This document shows, piece by piece, positions 7,136 to 14,996 of a DNA stretch of 34,357 nucleotides (position 1 is the first letter of the stretch; every line of letters begins with the position of its first letter). Source of the DNA: Planctomycetota bacterium. Lineage in GTDB: Bacteria > Planctomycetota > MHYJ01 > JACQXL01 > JACRIJ01. Under the pieces are notes generated by a model. The model was given only the letters and a program-made list of their open reading frames with translations. It ran no database searches and was not told the origin of the DNA. The translations under genes were made by a program, and so were the position numbers. The DNA lies in NCBI GenBank assembly GCA_016220095.1, contig JACRIJ010000118.1:1-34357 (forward strand), given 5' to 3'.

Positions 7136-9668
7136 GACCGTAAAACCATTGATTTTAAGCGTTGACGATGACCATGATATACTGAAGTTGGTTGAACGGT
7201 TTCTGACAAGCAGTGGCTATGATGTCAGAACTGCGGACAGCGCCGATAAGGCGCTTCAAATGCTTGATAAGATTACACCCGACCTCATTCTGCTTGATGT
7301 TATTATGCCCGAGACGAATGGTTACGAGTTTTGTGCCAATTTGCAGAAAAATAAGAAGTTTGCTTTCATCCCAGTCGTCTTCTTGACTGCCCTGGAAGAA
7401 GAACAGCACAAAGCATGGGCATTTGCCGCAGGAGGCGTGGATTATCTTACAAAACCTACCGATAAGGATAAGTTGATTGGAGTGGTAAAGAAACACCTTA
7501 AAACAAAGAAGCAATGGAGTGAATTGGAAAAAGCCACCCAAAAACCTTATCCTAATTTCAAAAGATTCAAAGAATTCCTGATTAAGCACTTAAATCTCTC
7601 GCCGGAGAAGAGAGACAAAATCATGGATATTGGAATTCCCCAGCTATATTCGATATCTGCGGGTATAGGGTTCACAAATAGCAATGTGGCAATGCTTATT
7701 GCCGAGTTTTTAGGTGTTGCGTATATCCCATTTATTGACCCTGATGACGTTCAGTTGGGGGTGCTTCCAACACCATTCTGCGTGCAAAACTATGTTTTAG
7801 CAATAAGCGGTGATTCCGGAAAACATATATTTGCGCTCACCAATCCTTTTGATACGGAACTTCTGAACATCTTAAAAGGATATTCTGGAGCAGACAATGA
7901 GTTTAATTTCAGTATAACCGAGCCTGATAATATTGAATTGTTATTGAAATGCAATTCAACAACGCCGATAAAACCATTAAAGACAGATGAAGACAGGGTG
8001 CAGATTGTGAAATCCGGCAATGAAGAAAAAGAAGACAAACAGAAGCTCAAAGAACCTTCAGAATGGGAAATAGAAAGGCATCCTGTAGTATATCTCGCCA
8101 ACAATATTATCTATAGAGCCACAACTGAAAGGGCAAGCGATATCCACATAGAACCCAAAGAAGGTGACACCGTTGTCCGTTTCCGAATTGACGGGGATAT
8201 GAGGGAGATATTTACCTTGCAAAAGAAGACAGCCGTTATGCTTATATCCAGGTATAAGATACTTGGAGGCATGGATATATCCGAGAAGCGGAAGCCGCAG
8301 GACGGGGCATTTGAGGCAATGATAGGCAATAAGAGTTTTAAATTGCGGCTGGCTACCACCTCTACTCCCTACGGCGAGAGCATTATTATCAGGGTATTGG
8401 AACCAACTGCCAAACCAAAAGACCTTAGAGAACTCGGCATGACGGAAAAACAGGTTAATACCATTATAAGTTTTGCCAACCGTCACCAGGGATTTATACT
8501 GATTGTAGGCGCTACCGGGTCGGGAAAAACTACGACTATTTACAGTGTTCTTTTCAATATAGATTGCAGTAAACGGAGTTTAATATCCGTAGAAGACCCT
8601 GTGGAATATAAAATACCGCTTGCCAATCAACAGCAGGTAAATGAAAAGGCGGGGGTTACCTTCGAATCCCTTCTCAAATCATCTGTGCGGCAGGACCCTG
8701 ACATTTTATACATGGGTGAAATGAGGGATTCAGAGTCGGCTAAAACTGCGATTGACTTTGCCAGCACTGGACATCTTGTTATTTCAACTATGCATTCATC
8801 CAATGCCACCTCCGCGGTTTTCCGTCTTGAAAGGCTGGGTATCAGTAGATGGATGATGGCGGATTCCATCATTGGTGTTGTATCGCAGAGGTTGATAAAA
8901 AAACTCTGTCCGCACTGCAAAAAAGAAGTTGAGATTTCCCGTGAAGAGACGGATATGCTGTCGCCGTTTACAGACGAGATTCCATCTAAGGTTGCCCATC
9001 CCTCAGGCTGTCCGCAATGTTATGGGACAGGTTATTTGGGACGTGAAGCAGTGTATGAGATTATGGAATTTAACCAGGAAACCTCTGAAATAATCCGTTC
9101 CAATAGGCCTATTCAGGAGATGAGGAGTTTTATCAAATCGCGGGGGGGGTACTTGATGAGCGACCACGCCGTTGAGAAGGTGAAAAAACTCATTTTCTCT
9201 CCAAAAGATGTCTATGAAAAAGTTTTGGTTGAGGACATGGAATTTGGAGTGCGTGAACCTGTAAAAGAAGATCAAAAAGCATCATCTCCGGATGATAAGA
9301 GAATAAGTGACAAGATATCCATCCTTATAGCTGAGGATGATAAGGATACGCAAATATTGATATCCCGTCTCTTGGAAAACCAGGGTTACGAGGTCACTGT
9401 TGCAGGAGATGGTATAGAGGCGATTCTTTGTTTAGGCAAAAAAGAATTTAATCTTATCCTTTCAGATATAGACATGCCCAATCTGGACGGTCTCAAATTA
9501 TTGGAGATGAAGAACCAGAAGGGGATTAAAACTCCTGTAGTATTTTTGACGGCCCGGACAGGCGACGAATCGGAATTGCAAGGATTGGAACTCGGAGCAA
9601 CAGATTATATCAAAAAGCCTATTCAGAAGGAAGTATTGCTGTCAAGAATTAAAAAGGCGCTTAAGTAA
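7128..9668 (+). CDS. PilB/GspE-type ATPase flanked by two receiver domains (REC-MshEN-T2SSE-REC)
   Basis: 846 residues. REC1 (about 5-125) has DDD and Asp57 (LLDVIMPETNG), Thr87 and Lys109. An MshEN/T2SSE_N-like module spans about 150-270. The ATPase spans about 315-690: ASDIH (336-340), Walker A GATGSGKTT (461-469), Walker B-like ILYMGEMRD (526-534) with the catalytic Glu kept, STMHSSNA in place of the usual STLHTNDA, and a tetra-cysteine zinc site (C594, C597, C628, C631). REC2 (about 730-846) has Asp780 (LSDIDMPNLDG). PilB/GspE proteins power assembly of type IV pili or type II secretion pseudopili at the inner membrane. No other pil or gsp gene is present here. The family's usual length is about 560, so both receivers are additions. 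An 8-bp overlap with hpt implies it is the relay's output. TAAGTAACC ends it; no clear terminator is seen. Confidence 0.93.
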   Translation: MSETVKPLILSVDDDHDILKLVERFLTSSGYDVRTADSADKALQMLDKITPDLILLDVIMPETNGYEFCANLQKNKKFAFIPVVFLTALEEEQHKAWAFAAGGVDYLTKPTDKDKLIGVVKKHLKTKKQWSELEKATQKPYPNFKRFKEFLIKHLNLSPEKRDKIMDIGIPQLYSISAGIGFTNSNVAMLIAEFLGVAYIPFIDPDDVQLGVLPTPFCVQNYVLAISGDSGKHIFALTNPFDTELLNILKGYSGADNEFNFSITEPDNIELLLKCNSTTPIKPLKTDEDRVQIVKSGNEEKEDKQKLKEPSEWEIERHPVVYLANNIIYRATTERASDIHIEPKEGDTVVRFRIDGDMREIFTLQKKTAVMLISRYKILGGMDISEKRKPQDGAFEAMIGNKSFKLRLATTSTPYGESIIIRVLEPTAKPKDLRELGMTEKQVNTIISFANRHQGFILIVGATGSGKTTTIYSVLFNIDCSKRSLISVEDPVEYKIPLANQQQVNEKAGVTFESLLKSSVRQDPDILYMGEMRDSESAKTAIDFASTGHLVISTMHSSNATSAVFRLERLGISRWMMADSIIGVVSQRLIKKLCPHCKKEVEISREETDMLSPFTDEIPSKVAHPSGCPQCYGTGYLGREAVYEIMEFNQETSEIIRSNRPIQEMRSFIKSRGGYLMSDHAVEKVKKLIFSPKDVYEKVLVEDMEFGVREPVKEDQKASSPDDKRISDKISILIAEDDKDTQILISRLLENQGYEVTVAGDGIEAILCLGKKEFNLILSDIDMPNLDGLKLLEMKNQKGIKTPVVFLTARTGDESELQGLELGATDYIKKPIQKEVLLSRIKKALK

Positions 9669-9730
9669 CCGCTTCGATTACGAAGGCTGGAAGTTGCGGG
9701 GATATTCTCGCCTAATGGTTACGATGTTTA

Positions 9731-9871
9731 TATTTTGTCCCGACAAGCCGGGACAGTGGCGATTAAACCAATTAATATGGATGACAAGGAAACAATACTT
9801 TCAACAATATCAAAAACCCAAAAGCGGTTGGAAGAAATGGATAAAGAGCGCAATGCTTTATTACAAAACCT
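9731..9871 (+). repeat. 141-bp direct repeat, copy 1 (with GTCCCG hairpin)
   Basis: Colinear without gaps with 12175-12315, about a dozen base differences. It includes a leader palindrome TGTCCCGACAAGCCGGGACA (9736-9755), 21 bp of spacer and the first codons of the primase relic. The presence of the leader in both copies shows that DNA, not just a domain, was duplicated. Confidence 0.85.
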
Positions 9872-10121
9872 ACAGACATTACAGAATAAACTTTGCATAT
9901 CTGCCTCGGCAAACGACATTCCTACTCAAGCTCTTGTCAATTCCAAATCGTCACCTTAAGACAAAATATCCCTATTCCGCAGTTTGTTCAGAGGCCGGGA
10001 AGACGTATATCCAAAGCTTTGGATGAATAATAAGAATGGAAGCAAGGGCTACAGCCCGGTTTGCAAAAACGATCGTTCCGCGCCTTCAAGAAAAAAGGTG
10101 TCTGTCCCCTTTAACCTTTAA
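9777..10121 (+). pseudogene. Truncated TOTE-type primase/helicase gene, remnant 1
   Basis: The frame from ATG 9777 encodes MDDKETILSTISKTQKRLEE and a short coiled coil. It meets an in-frame TAA at 9957-9959, then continues in the same frame with KISLFRSLFRGREDVYPKLW (9963 onward) and GYSPVCKND. That second block is the hallmark N-terminal block of the archaeo-eukaryotic primase in TOTE conflict systems (large primase-helicase proteins). Homology stops near 10070, and the frame closes at 10121 after GGTGTCTGTCCCC, a word typical of REP-type sequences. So only about the first 100 codons of a protein of several hundred or more remain, with a nonsense codon inside. Family assignment is from recalled motif knowledge. 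Confidence 0.7.
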
Positions 10122-10161
10122 TCCCCCTCAACTGCCTCTGGCGTAATTATGGTCAGGAGAA

Positions 10162-11400
10162 TTACTGCAATCCCGACCTAACGGCATTAATCCGGCTCAA
10201 TACCGGCGGGTGAGTATATAATAAAAATACCTTCAATGGATGTGGAGTTAAATTGGATAGGTTATCAACTGAGAGTTTCTTTAAGGCATTAATCATCGCC
10301 TCCGGTTTTTTATAGGTCACTACAGCATAACGGTCCGCTTCATATTCGTGTTTGCGGGAAAAGACGTTGCCGAAGATGGAAATCGCCAGATTAATCGGCG
10401 TATATAAGAACCCGAAAAAGAACAAACTGGCATAGATGGAGGTCTTTTCCATTTTGAAGGCATCAAATAATCCCTGATTATTTATAAATAGCGAAAGCAG
10501 GTAGAACATCAATCCGCTGGTCAGGATAGAAAGTATCAACGATTTCAGGATATGCCGTTTTCGGTAATGACCCATTTCGTGGGCAATCACCGAAACGAGT
10601 TCGTCAGTCGTATGTCTGGCGATAAGGGTGTCAAATAAGACTATGCGTCTGAATCTGCCTAATCCGGTAAGGAAGGCATTGGTTTTGGTGGAACGTTTCG
10701 AGCCATCCATTTTGAAGACGCCCTTCATCCGGAATTTCTCTGACTGGGCGTAGTTTTCAATGGCAGTCTTGAGTTCGCCGTCTTCCAGCGGCGTGAATTT
10801 ATTGAATAACGGCATAATCATCACCGGGCTGATGAAGAGAATGAATATCAGGAATAAAGTTACGGCAATCCAGCAATACAACCATGCCAAACTTCCGGCA
10901 ACGCCAAAAAGCCACAGTATTATCGAAAAGATTATTACGCCGATAATTAAGCCAATCAGCCAGCCTTTGAGGATATCGGCAATAAAGGTTTTGATCGTAG
11001 TTTTATTGAATCCGTATTTTTCCTCAATGACAAAGGTATCATAGGCGTCAAAAGGAATATGGATGATTTGGTTTGCCATAAGAATGGCGCCGGCAAAGAT
11101 AAGGCCGGTCAGGATAGGGCCGAGATTAAAACTACGGGCAAAACCATCAACCCAATTAAAACCGTCCAGCAGGATAAAAGCCAACGTAATCAGGATGAAG
11201 ACCGTATCAATGATAAACTTAAAAATCGTATTCTCCTTGAGATAAGTCTGTGACTTTTTATATTTTTCTGAATCATAGTAGCCGTCAAACTCGCCGGGCA
11301 AATCGGTCTCTAAATGTCGGATATTCAGATAATCAGTAATCAATCCCAGGATATAATTACCGACCAAAATAACGATAATTAACGGTAAATATAGGTTCAT
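10162..11400 (-). CDS. M48 family (Ste24/CAAX prenyl protease 1-like) zinc metallopeptidase
   Basis: 412 residues from the chosen start. Integral membrane protein with about six to seven hydrophobic segments. The zinc motif HEMGH is at about 274-278, followed by the third ligand Glu in HEYEADRYA, and Ste24-type blocks such as IEEKYGFNKTT and TKTNAFLTGLGRFRRIVLFDT precede the HExxH. In bacteria, proteins of this family clip membrane or misfolded proteins; no prenylation context is seen here. Start: ATG 11400 (MNLYLPLI, leading straight into a membrane segment). The frame extends to 11466, but a TTGACA-17-TAAAAT promoter overlaps those first codons; ATG 11445 would be nearly leaderless. It lies between the two primase relics, on the opposite strand. 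Confidence 0.92.
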   Translation of the reverse strand: MNLYLPLIIVILVGNYILGLITDYLNIRHLETDLPGEFDGYYDSEKYKKSQTYLKENTIFKFIIDTVFILITLAFILLDGFNWVDGFARSFNLGPILTGLIFAGAILMANQIIHIPFDAYDTFVIEEKYGFNKTTIKTFIADILKGWLIGLIIGVIIFSIILWLFGVAGSLAWLYCWIAVTLFLIFILFISPVMIMPLFNKFTPLEDGELKTAIENYAQSEKFRMKGVFKMDGSKRSTKTNAFLTGLGRFRRIVLFDTLIARHTTDELVSVIAHEMGHYRKRHILKSLILSILTSGLMFYLLSLFINNQGLFDAFKMEKTSIYASLFFFGFLYTPINLAISIFGNVFSRKHEYEADRYAVVTYKKPEAMINALKKLSVDNLSNLTPHPLKVFLLYTHPPVLSRINAVRSGLQ

Positions 11401-11456
11401 AGTTATTATTCCAAGGTAACGTCCCGTAGTTGGGTGGAAATTCATTTTCGGGAAGA

Positions 11457-11485
11457 ATTTTAACATTTTCTGAGTCGTTTGTCAA
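11457..11485 (-). promoter_or_regulatory. sigma70-type promoter of the M48 protease
   Basis: Minus strand: TTGACA (11480-11485), 17-bp spacer, TAAAAT (11457-11462). Expected start of transcription near 11450, about 50 nt ahead of ATG 11400. Confidence 0.6.
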
Positions 11486-11523
11486 ATTGTTATTGATGCA
11501 AAAATGATTTGAAAAACTTAATC

Positions 11524-11552
11524 TTGACTTTTGCAGGGGTTAAACATATAAT
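11524..11552 (+). promoter_or_regulatory. sigma70-type promoter of the hicAB locus
   Basis: TTGACT (11524-11529), 17-bp spacer, perfect TATAAT (11547-11552), ending 10 bp before the hicA ATG. The toxin message would be nearly leaderless. It still serves the intact hicB. Confidence 0.7.
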
Positions 11553-11562
11553 AATTACATAA

Positions 11563-11760
11563 ATGAAAATTCGAGACATAATAAAAATGTAAGAGTCTGA
11601 AGAATAGTATTTGGTTACAACCAAAGGCAGTCATCGCCAATATAAACATCCGGTTTACACTGGAAGGGTAACTGTTGCCGGGCATCCGGGACACGATATT
11701 GCCCAAGGAACATTTAACAGCATCTTAAAACAAGCAAAATTGAAAAAGGAGAAATCATAA
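11563..11760 (+). pseudogene. hicA: hicA toxin gene inactivated by two nonsense codons
   Basis: Read in one uninterrupted frame from ATG 11563, the sequence gives MKIRDIIKM-stop-ESEE-stop-YLVTTKGSHRQYKHPV, then GRVTVAGHPGHDIAQGT and FNSILKQAKLKKEKS. This is a full-length HicA mRNA-interferase fold (double-stranded RNA-binding-like), with the active-site His in KGSHRQ kept. Codons 10 (TAA, 11590) and 15 (TAG, 11605) are stops; by comparison with the family they were probably Leu and Trp codons, each one base away. There are no frameshifts. No start between 11605 and the catalytic His is obvious. It ends 2 bp before hicB. Likely a recently killed toxin. Confidence 0.85.
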
Positions 11761-11762
11761 AT

Positions 11763-11975
11763 ATGCATCGTTTCTTAATAATTGTTGAAAAGGCAAACAA
11801 AATTTATTCAGCATACTGTCCCGATTTGCCGGGATGCATTGCAACCGGCGCAACGCGAGCGGAAGCGGAGCAAAACATGTATGAAGCAATAGAAATGCAT
11901 ATCAACGGCTTGCTTGAAGATAAACAGCCATTGCCTAAAGCACACTCCAGCGCTGAATATGTCATATTGAAATGA
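11763..11975 (+). CDS. hicB: HicB-type antitoxin (short form)
   Basis: 70 residues with the HicB partial RNase H-like fold: FLIIVEKANKIYSAYCPDLP, GCIATGATRAEAEQNMYEAI, then EMHINGLLEDKQPLPKA. There is no C-terminal helix-turn-helix or ribbon-helix-helix extension, so it probably neutralises toxin without strong autoregulation. It begins 2 bp after the hicA frame and shares its promoter; AAGGAG (in the last hicA codons) is its ribosome site. It is intact although its toxin is broken. Confidence 0.88.
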   Translation: MHRFLIIVEKANKIYSAYCPDLPGCIATGATRAEAEQNMYEAIEMHINGLLEDKQPLPKAHSSAEYVILK

Positions 11976-12000
11976 TCATGGCCGGTTCGGATTTTACAAA

Positions 12001-12159
12001 ATGATAAATGGGTGGCAATCGTATTATAAAATCAAACCGGTTATTAATGGAGATATTGATTTTTATAAGATTACATTTCCTTATGGCGCCAAAAGCAGAG
12101 ATACTGTAAAAGTCCCGGAAAAGGTCGAAGAAAACATTATAGGACATCTTCTTGTCTAA
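12001..12159 (+). CDS. Small hypothetical protein or gene fragment
   Basis: 52 residues (MINGWQSYYKIKPVINGDID, then FYKITFPYGAKSRDTV and KVPEKVEENIIGHLLV). Composition looks protein-like (alternating charged and hydrophobic residues, a plausible beta-rich fold ending in an amphipathic helix), but I do not recognise it. The ATG lacks a clear ribosome site, and the frame is open for ten codons upstream to the hicB stop, so this may be the tail of a decayed gene. It sits between hicB and primase relic 2. Confidence 0.35.
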   Translation: MINGWQSYYKIKPVINGDIDFYKITFPYGAKSRDTVKVPEKVEENIIGHLLV

Positions 12160-12174
12160 GGAAAACGAACATTG

Positions 12175-12315
12175 TATTCTGTCCCGACAAGTCGGGACAG
12201 TGACGATTAAACCAATTAATATGGATGACAAGGAAACAATACTTTCAGCAGTATCAAAAGCCCAAAAGTAGCTGGAAGAACTGGATAAAGAGCGTAATGA
12301 TTTATTACAAAACCT
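12175..12315 (+). repeat. 141-bp direct repeat, copy 2 (with GTCCCGAC hairpin)
   Basis: Second copy of 9731-9871, same orientation, about 2.4 kb apart, gap-free. Here the leader palindrome CTGTCCCGACAAGTCGGGACAG (12179-12200) is perfect. Confidence 0.85.
12221..12315 (+). pseudogene. TOTE-type primase gene, remnant 2
   Basis: ATG 12221 encodes MDDKETILSAVSKAQK, then an in-frame TAG (12269-12271, where copy 1 has CGG, Arg), then LEELDKERNDLLQNL. Similarity to remnant 1 stops abruptly at 12315, before the primase motif block. Only about 30 codons survive. The different nonsense position from copy 1 shows independent decay after duplication. Confidence 0.6.
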
Positions 12316-12369
12316 GTCATTTCCTATAATAAAAGCCAGTCAATTTGAGTTAATTTAAAGAGGAAAAGG

Positions 12370-13224
12370 ATGACGAAAGGTGCGTATTTTGACAAAAAAG
12401 GTGTGCATTTGGAGGACGTATTGAGCAATGCTTTACAAATCATTCAAACAATGCAAAAAGCCGGCCAAAAGGATCTTTGCAGCATTGACATTGACCTGAA
12501 TTTTACATCAGATGAAAAAGACAAGCTTGTTCAGTTATGTTCCGAATTGCGCGTGGAATTCGCCATAAGCGAAGAAACTATCGAGAAACTGTCATTTTTC
12601 CGCAAAGAATATGAGATGTCTTTGAAAGTTGGAAACGTCCTTATGACAAAGGATTTAATCACGTATTTAAGCATTTATCTTTATAAGATGTCGGAACTTA
12701 ACGATTGTGTCCTTGGCGATTGGGGCGCATTCATCAATAATTCTACGTCATATAATATCAATACTGCATCCATTGAAAGTCTGGTAGACGAAGGGCAAAA
12801 GTATTACGAAGACAAGAAATGGTACTTGGCGTTCGTAAATTTTACCATCGTTACCCTGAAGGCAAACCATTCCGAGGCGCATTATAACCTTGGCTGTCTT
12901 AAATATGAACTTGGCGTTGTTAAGGATGCCATCAATAGTTTTGACAAGGCCATAGAGTATGACTCAAACAACATAGTTCCTTTTTTGAATAGAGGAGTTG
13001 CCTACTATGCTATTGGAGATTTTAAGAGGTCAATCCAGGACTATGAAACTGTCATTCGGCACTTTCCGAAAAATCCAGATCCATATTTAAATGCCGCAAA
13101 TGCATATGTTCAGCTGAAAAACAAGGGAAAAGCAATTGCGTATTATGACAAAGCCATTGAACTTGGTTCGGAAGATGCGAAACATGTCAAGGAAACGGGG
13201 TTGAGATTATTGAATAAGAGTTGA
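12370..13224 (+). CDS. TPR-repeat protein
   Basis: 284 residues, cytosolic. The N-terminal 130 residues have no recognised domain; three to four tetratricopeptide repeats follow (about 135-275). The clearest are HSEAHYNLGCLKYELG...AINSFDKAIEYDSN and VPFLNRGVAYYAIGDFKRSIQDYE, then PDPYLNAANAYVQLKNKGKAIAYY (quoted in parts). TPRs mediate protein-protein contacts; the partner is unknown. Start ATG 12370 has AGAGGAAAAGG directly upstream. It appears to be a single-gene unit with a possible terminator 36 bp after the stop. The N-terminal region could be the functional part, but I do not recognise it. Confidence 0.85.
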   Translation: MTKGAYFDKKGVHLEDVLSNALQIIQTMQKAGQKDLCSIDIDLNFTSDEKDKLVQLCSELRVEFAISEETIEKLSFFRKEYEMSLKVGNVLMTKDLITYLSIYLYKMSELNDCVLGDWGAFINNSTSYNINTASIESLVDEGQKYYEDKKWYLAFVNFTIVTLKANHSEAHYNLGCLKYELGVVKDAINSFDKAIEYDSNNIVPFLNRGVAYYAIGDFKRSIQDYETVIRHFPKNPDPYLNAANAYVQLKNKGKAIAYYDKAIELGSEDAKHVKETGLRLLNKS

Positions 13225-13260
13225 TAGCGTAAGTGGTCAGTTCTTAAGTTCTAACTTATT

Positions 13261-13309
13261 ACGGGGAGCATCATTTATATCTGCATCGACTATTATTTCC
13301 CCGTTTTTT
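13261..13309 (+). terminator. Possible rho-independent terminator of the TPR gene
   Basis: ACGGGGA (13261-13267) and TCCCCGT (13298-13304) form a perfect 7-bp stem followed by a T-run. The roughly 30-nt loop is unusually long, so confidence is modest. Confidence 0.4.
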
Positions 13310-13463
13310 AAACGTCACCAATTCTTTTAATGTTTTGCAAGACCGATGTGTCCTGTTGAACAACCGATTTAATCGTCACACGCCTGCGAATTTCCTACAG
13401 CGGCTCAGCATTGTGGGTGTAACGACACAAGGGTTCCGTTGCATCCGTCAGGCCGCTTGTTAT

Positions 13464-14981
13464 TCATTTCTCCCATTCGTATATGTCAATTGTTGTCGTC
13501 TCATTTTTATCAGGTAGGACAAGCATTTTTTTATCCTGCTGGGGGATAAAAATTTCCAGCGGTACACTGTGCGGAAGGCTGAACGTGCATTTGCCGTTCT
13601 GATCTGAAATGGCCTTAATCCCGACATTGCTGTATACTATCACACCGGGCAGGAGTTTGTCAGGGTAAGTAAACGACCGGACTCTTACAAACAGCGTCCT
13701 CGTTTCAGGTATTATAATCGGTTTGGAAAGGGTGGATATTTCCAGCTGTAAAGGCGTGACAAAAGTCTTAACCTTTTCATCCTCATCTGTGGCATAGAAC
13801 ACGCTGTTGCCCATAACGACGGCGAGCCGCACCTTTTCCGCAGTATCCCACGTACTGCCTTTTACGATGACCTCTGCCATGCCGAGTTCGTTTGTGACAA
13901 AATCATATGAACTGGCGTAGGTTACGCCTTCAGATCTTACGCGGAAATCTTTCATGGGCTTGCCTTTTTCATCAACGACCTGAATTGAAAAATAGGAACG
14001 CTCATGTCTCTGGTCGTAGTTCCACGGGGCCGGCTTTGATATGGCGGCTTTTATCACTTTTTCACCGTCGACAGTATCCACTGATGCGGCGTCAGTGCCG
14101 ACGGTTGCGGGATTGGCATCCATGATGTCCCACTGACCGGTTTTCTTATTGTAAATCCACCATTCTATCTGGTTTTCATTCTCGTATTTGTTCTGCGTTG
14201 ACTGCGGAATGCTGAGGTTGACGCTCGCCGGGTATTTCGGGTCGAATTTCGCTATCTCTTCGCCGTTCTGGGCGGATGCCGTAATGCTGAAAAAGGCGAT
14301 GCTTTCTATGGTTACCGGAACGATGGACTGCGGCACCGTGCCGAAGAACGTGCCCGGAAAAATTTTCATATCGTCCTGGCTTGTCGGATCGCCGAGGGTT
14401 ATGGCAACGGTTACCTCGTCCTGGACAGGCTTGTTGTTTTCATCAAGCATTGAAAAAGCCGGGATTGTCACGGTGGCTTTTTGGTTAGTATTGGAATCTA
14501 CCGCCGTGAGAGTGTTTTCAACGGAAGGATCAACTGACTGGACCAGATTTGCAGGTTTGACATCCGCATAAATGGAATAGTTTTTCCCGTCTTCAATGCC
14601 ATACAGCATTTTCTGGTTCATTGCGTAATTTTCTTTCTGGAATGTTACAGGGATGCTGTATGTATTTGCCGGTACGGTTATGTTCTCAAGCGCGTAGTAA
14701 CCCTGCTCATCGGTCTGTACGGATTTATCCATAACTGAAACAACAACGCCTTCAAGGCCGTGTTTATATGTCAGGTCAAGCACCCTGCCGGAAACTGAAA
14801 CAGTCTTGCCCGGCATTACGGAAAGGCCTCCGGTGTTATCCGGCTGTGTTGAAGCAGTTGTTGTGGAATTCTGTGTTCCGCCGATAATGTCCGGGCTTGC
14901 GCCGTCATTACTGCCACAGCCGGCACTAAGCGCCAAAATGCAAAAAACCGTGAATGCGGAAAAAATATAATGTCTTGCCAT
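13464..14981 (-). CDS. Lipoprotein with carboxypeptidase-regulatory-like (Ig-fold) domains
   Basis: 505 residues from ATG 14981, chosen for its GGAGGAAATTTTT ribosome site (an in-frame upstream ATG at 14996 overlaps that site). Signal peptide with lipobox ALSAGC and lipidated Cys22, then a Thr/Ser-rich linker (about 25-60). A CarboxypepD_reg-like beta-sandwich follows (VSGRVLDLTYKHGLEGVVV, then TDEQGYYALENI). The middle is beta-rich and unassigned, and there are two more small Ig-like segments near the C terminus (one contains PGVIVYSNVGIKAISDQNGK). Such proteins sit on the outer or inner membrane surface, probably binding carbohydrate or protein. A possible sigma54 promoter lies about 95 bp upstream. 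No neighbours in the same unit. Confidence 0.85.
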   Translation of the reverse strand: MARHYIFSAFTVFCILALSAGCGSNDGASPDIIGGTQNSTTTASTQPDNTGGLSVMPGKTVSVSGRVLDLTYKHGLEGVVVSVMDKSVQTDEQGYYALENITVPANTYSIPVTFQKENYAMNQKMLYGIEDGKNYSIYADVKPANLVQSVDPSVENTLTAVDSNTNQKATVTIPAFSMLDENNKPVQDEVTVAITLGDPTSQDDMKIFPGTFFGTVPQSIVPVTIESIAFFSITASAQNGEEIAKFDPKYPASVNLSIPQSTQNKYENENQIEWWIYNKKTGQWDIMDANPATVGTDAASVDTVDGEKVIKAAISKPAPWNYDQRHERSYFSIQVVDEKGKPMKDFRVRSEGVTYASSYDFVTNELGMAEVIVKGSTWDTAEKVRLAVVMGNSVFYATDEDEKVKTFVTPLQLEISTLSKPIIIPETRTLFVRVRSFTYPDKLLPGVIVYSNVGIKAISDQNGKCTFSLPHSVPLEIFIPQQDKKMLVLPDKNETTTIDIYEWEK

Positions 14982-14996
14982 AAAAATTTCCTCCAA

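Noticed and set aside
11818..11836. Another copy of the GTCCCG palindrome inside hicB
   Set aside because: GTCCCGATTTGCCGGGA encodes the conserved CPDLPG of HicB, so protein coding explains it.
9957..12271. Alternative genetic code (TAA/TAG read as sense)
   Set aside because: In-frame TAA and TAG occur in hicA and both primase relics, but the long genes in the window end normally at TAA, TAG or TGA and contain no internal ones, so simple gene decay explains them.
13335..13463. Small gene between the TPR and lipoprotein genes
   Set aside because: The frame lacks a ribosome site, has a non-protein-like composition and overlaps the end of the lipoprotein gene; I see no other feature here.
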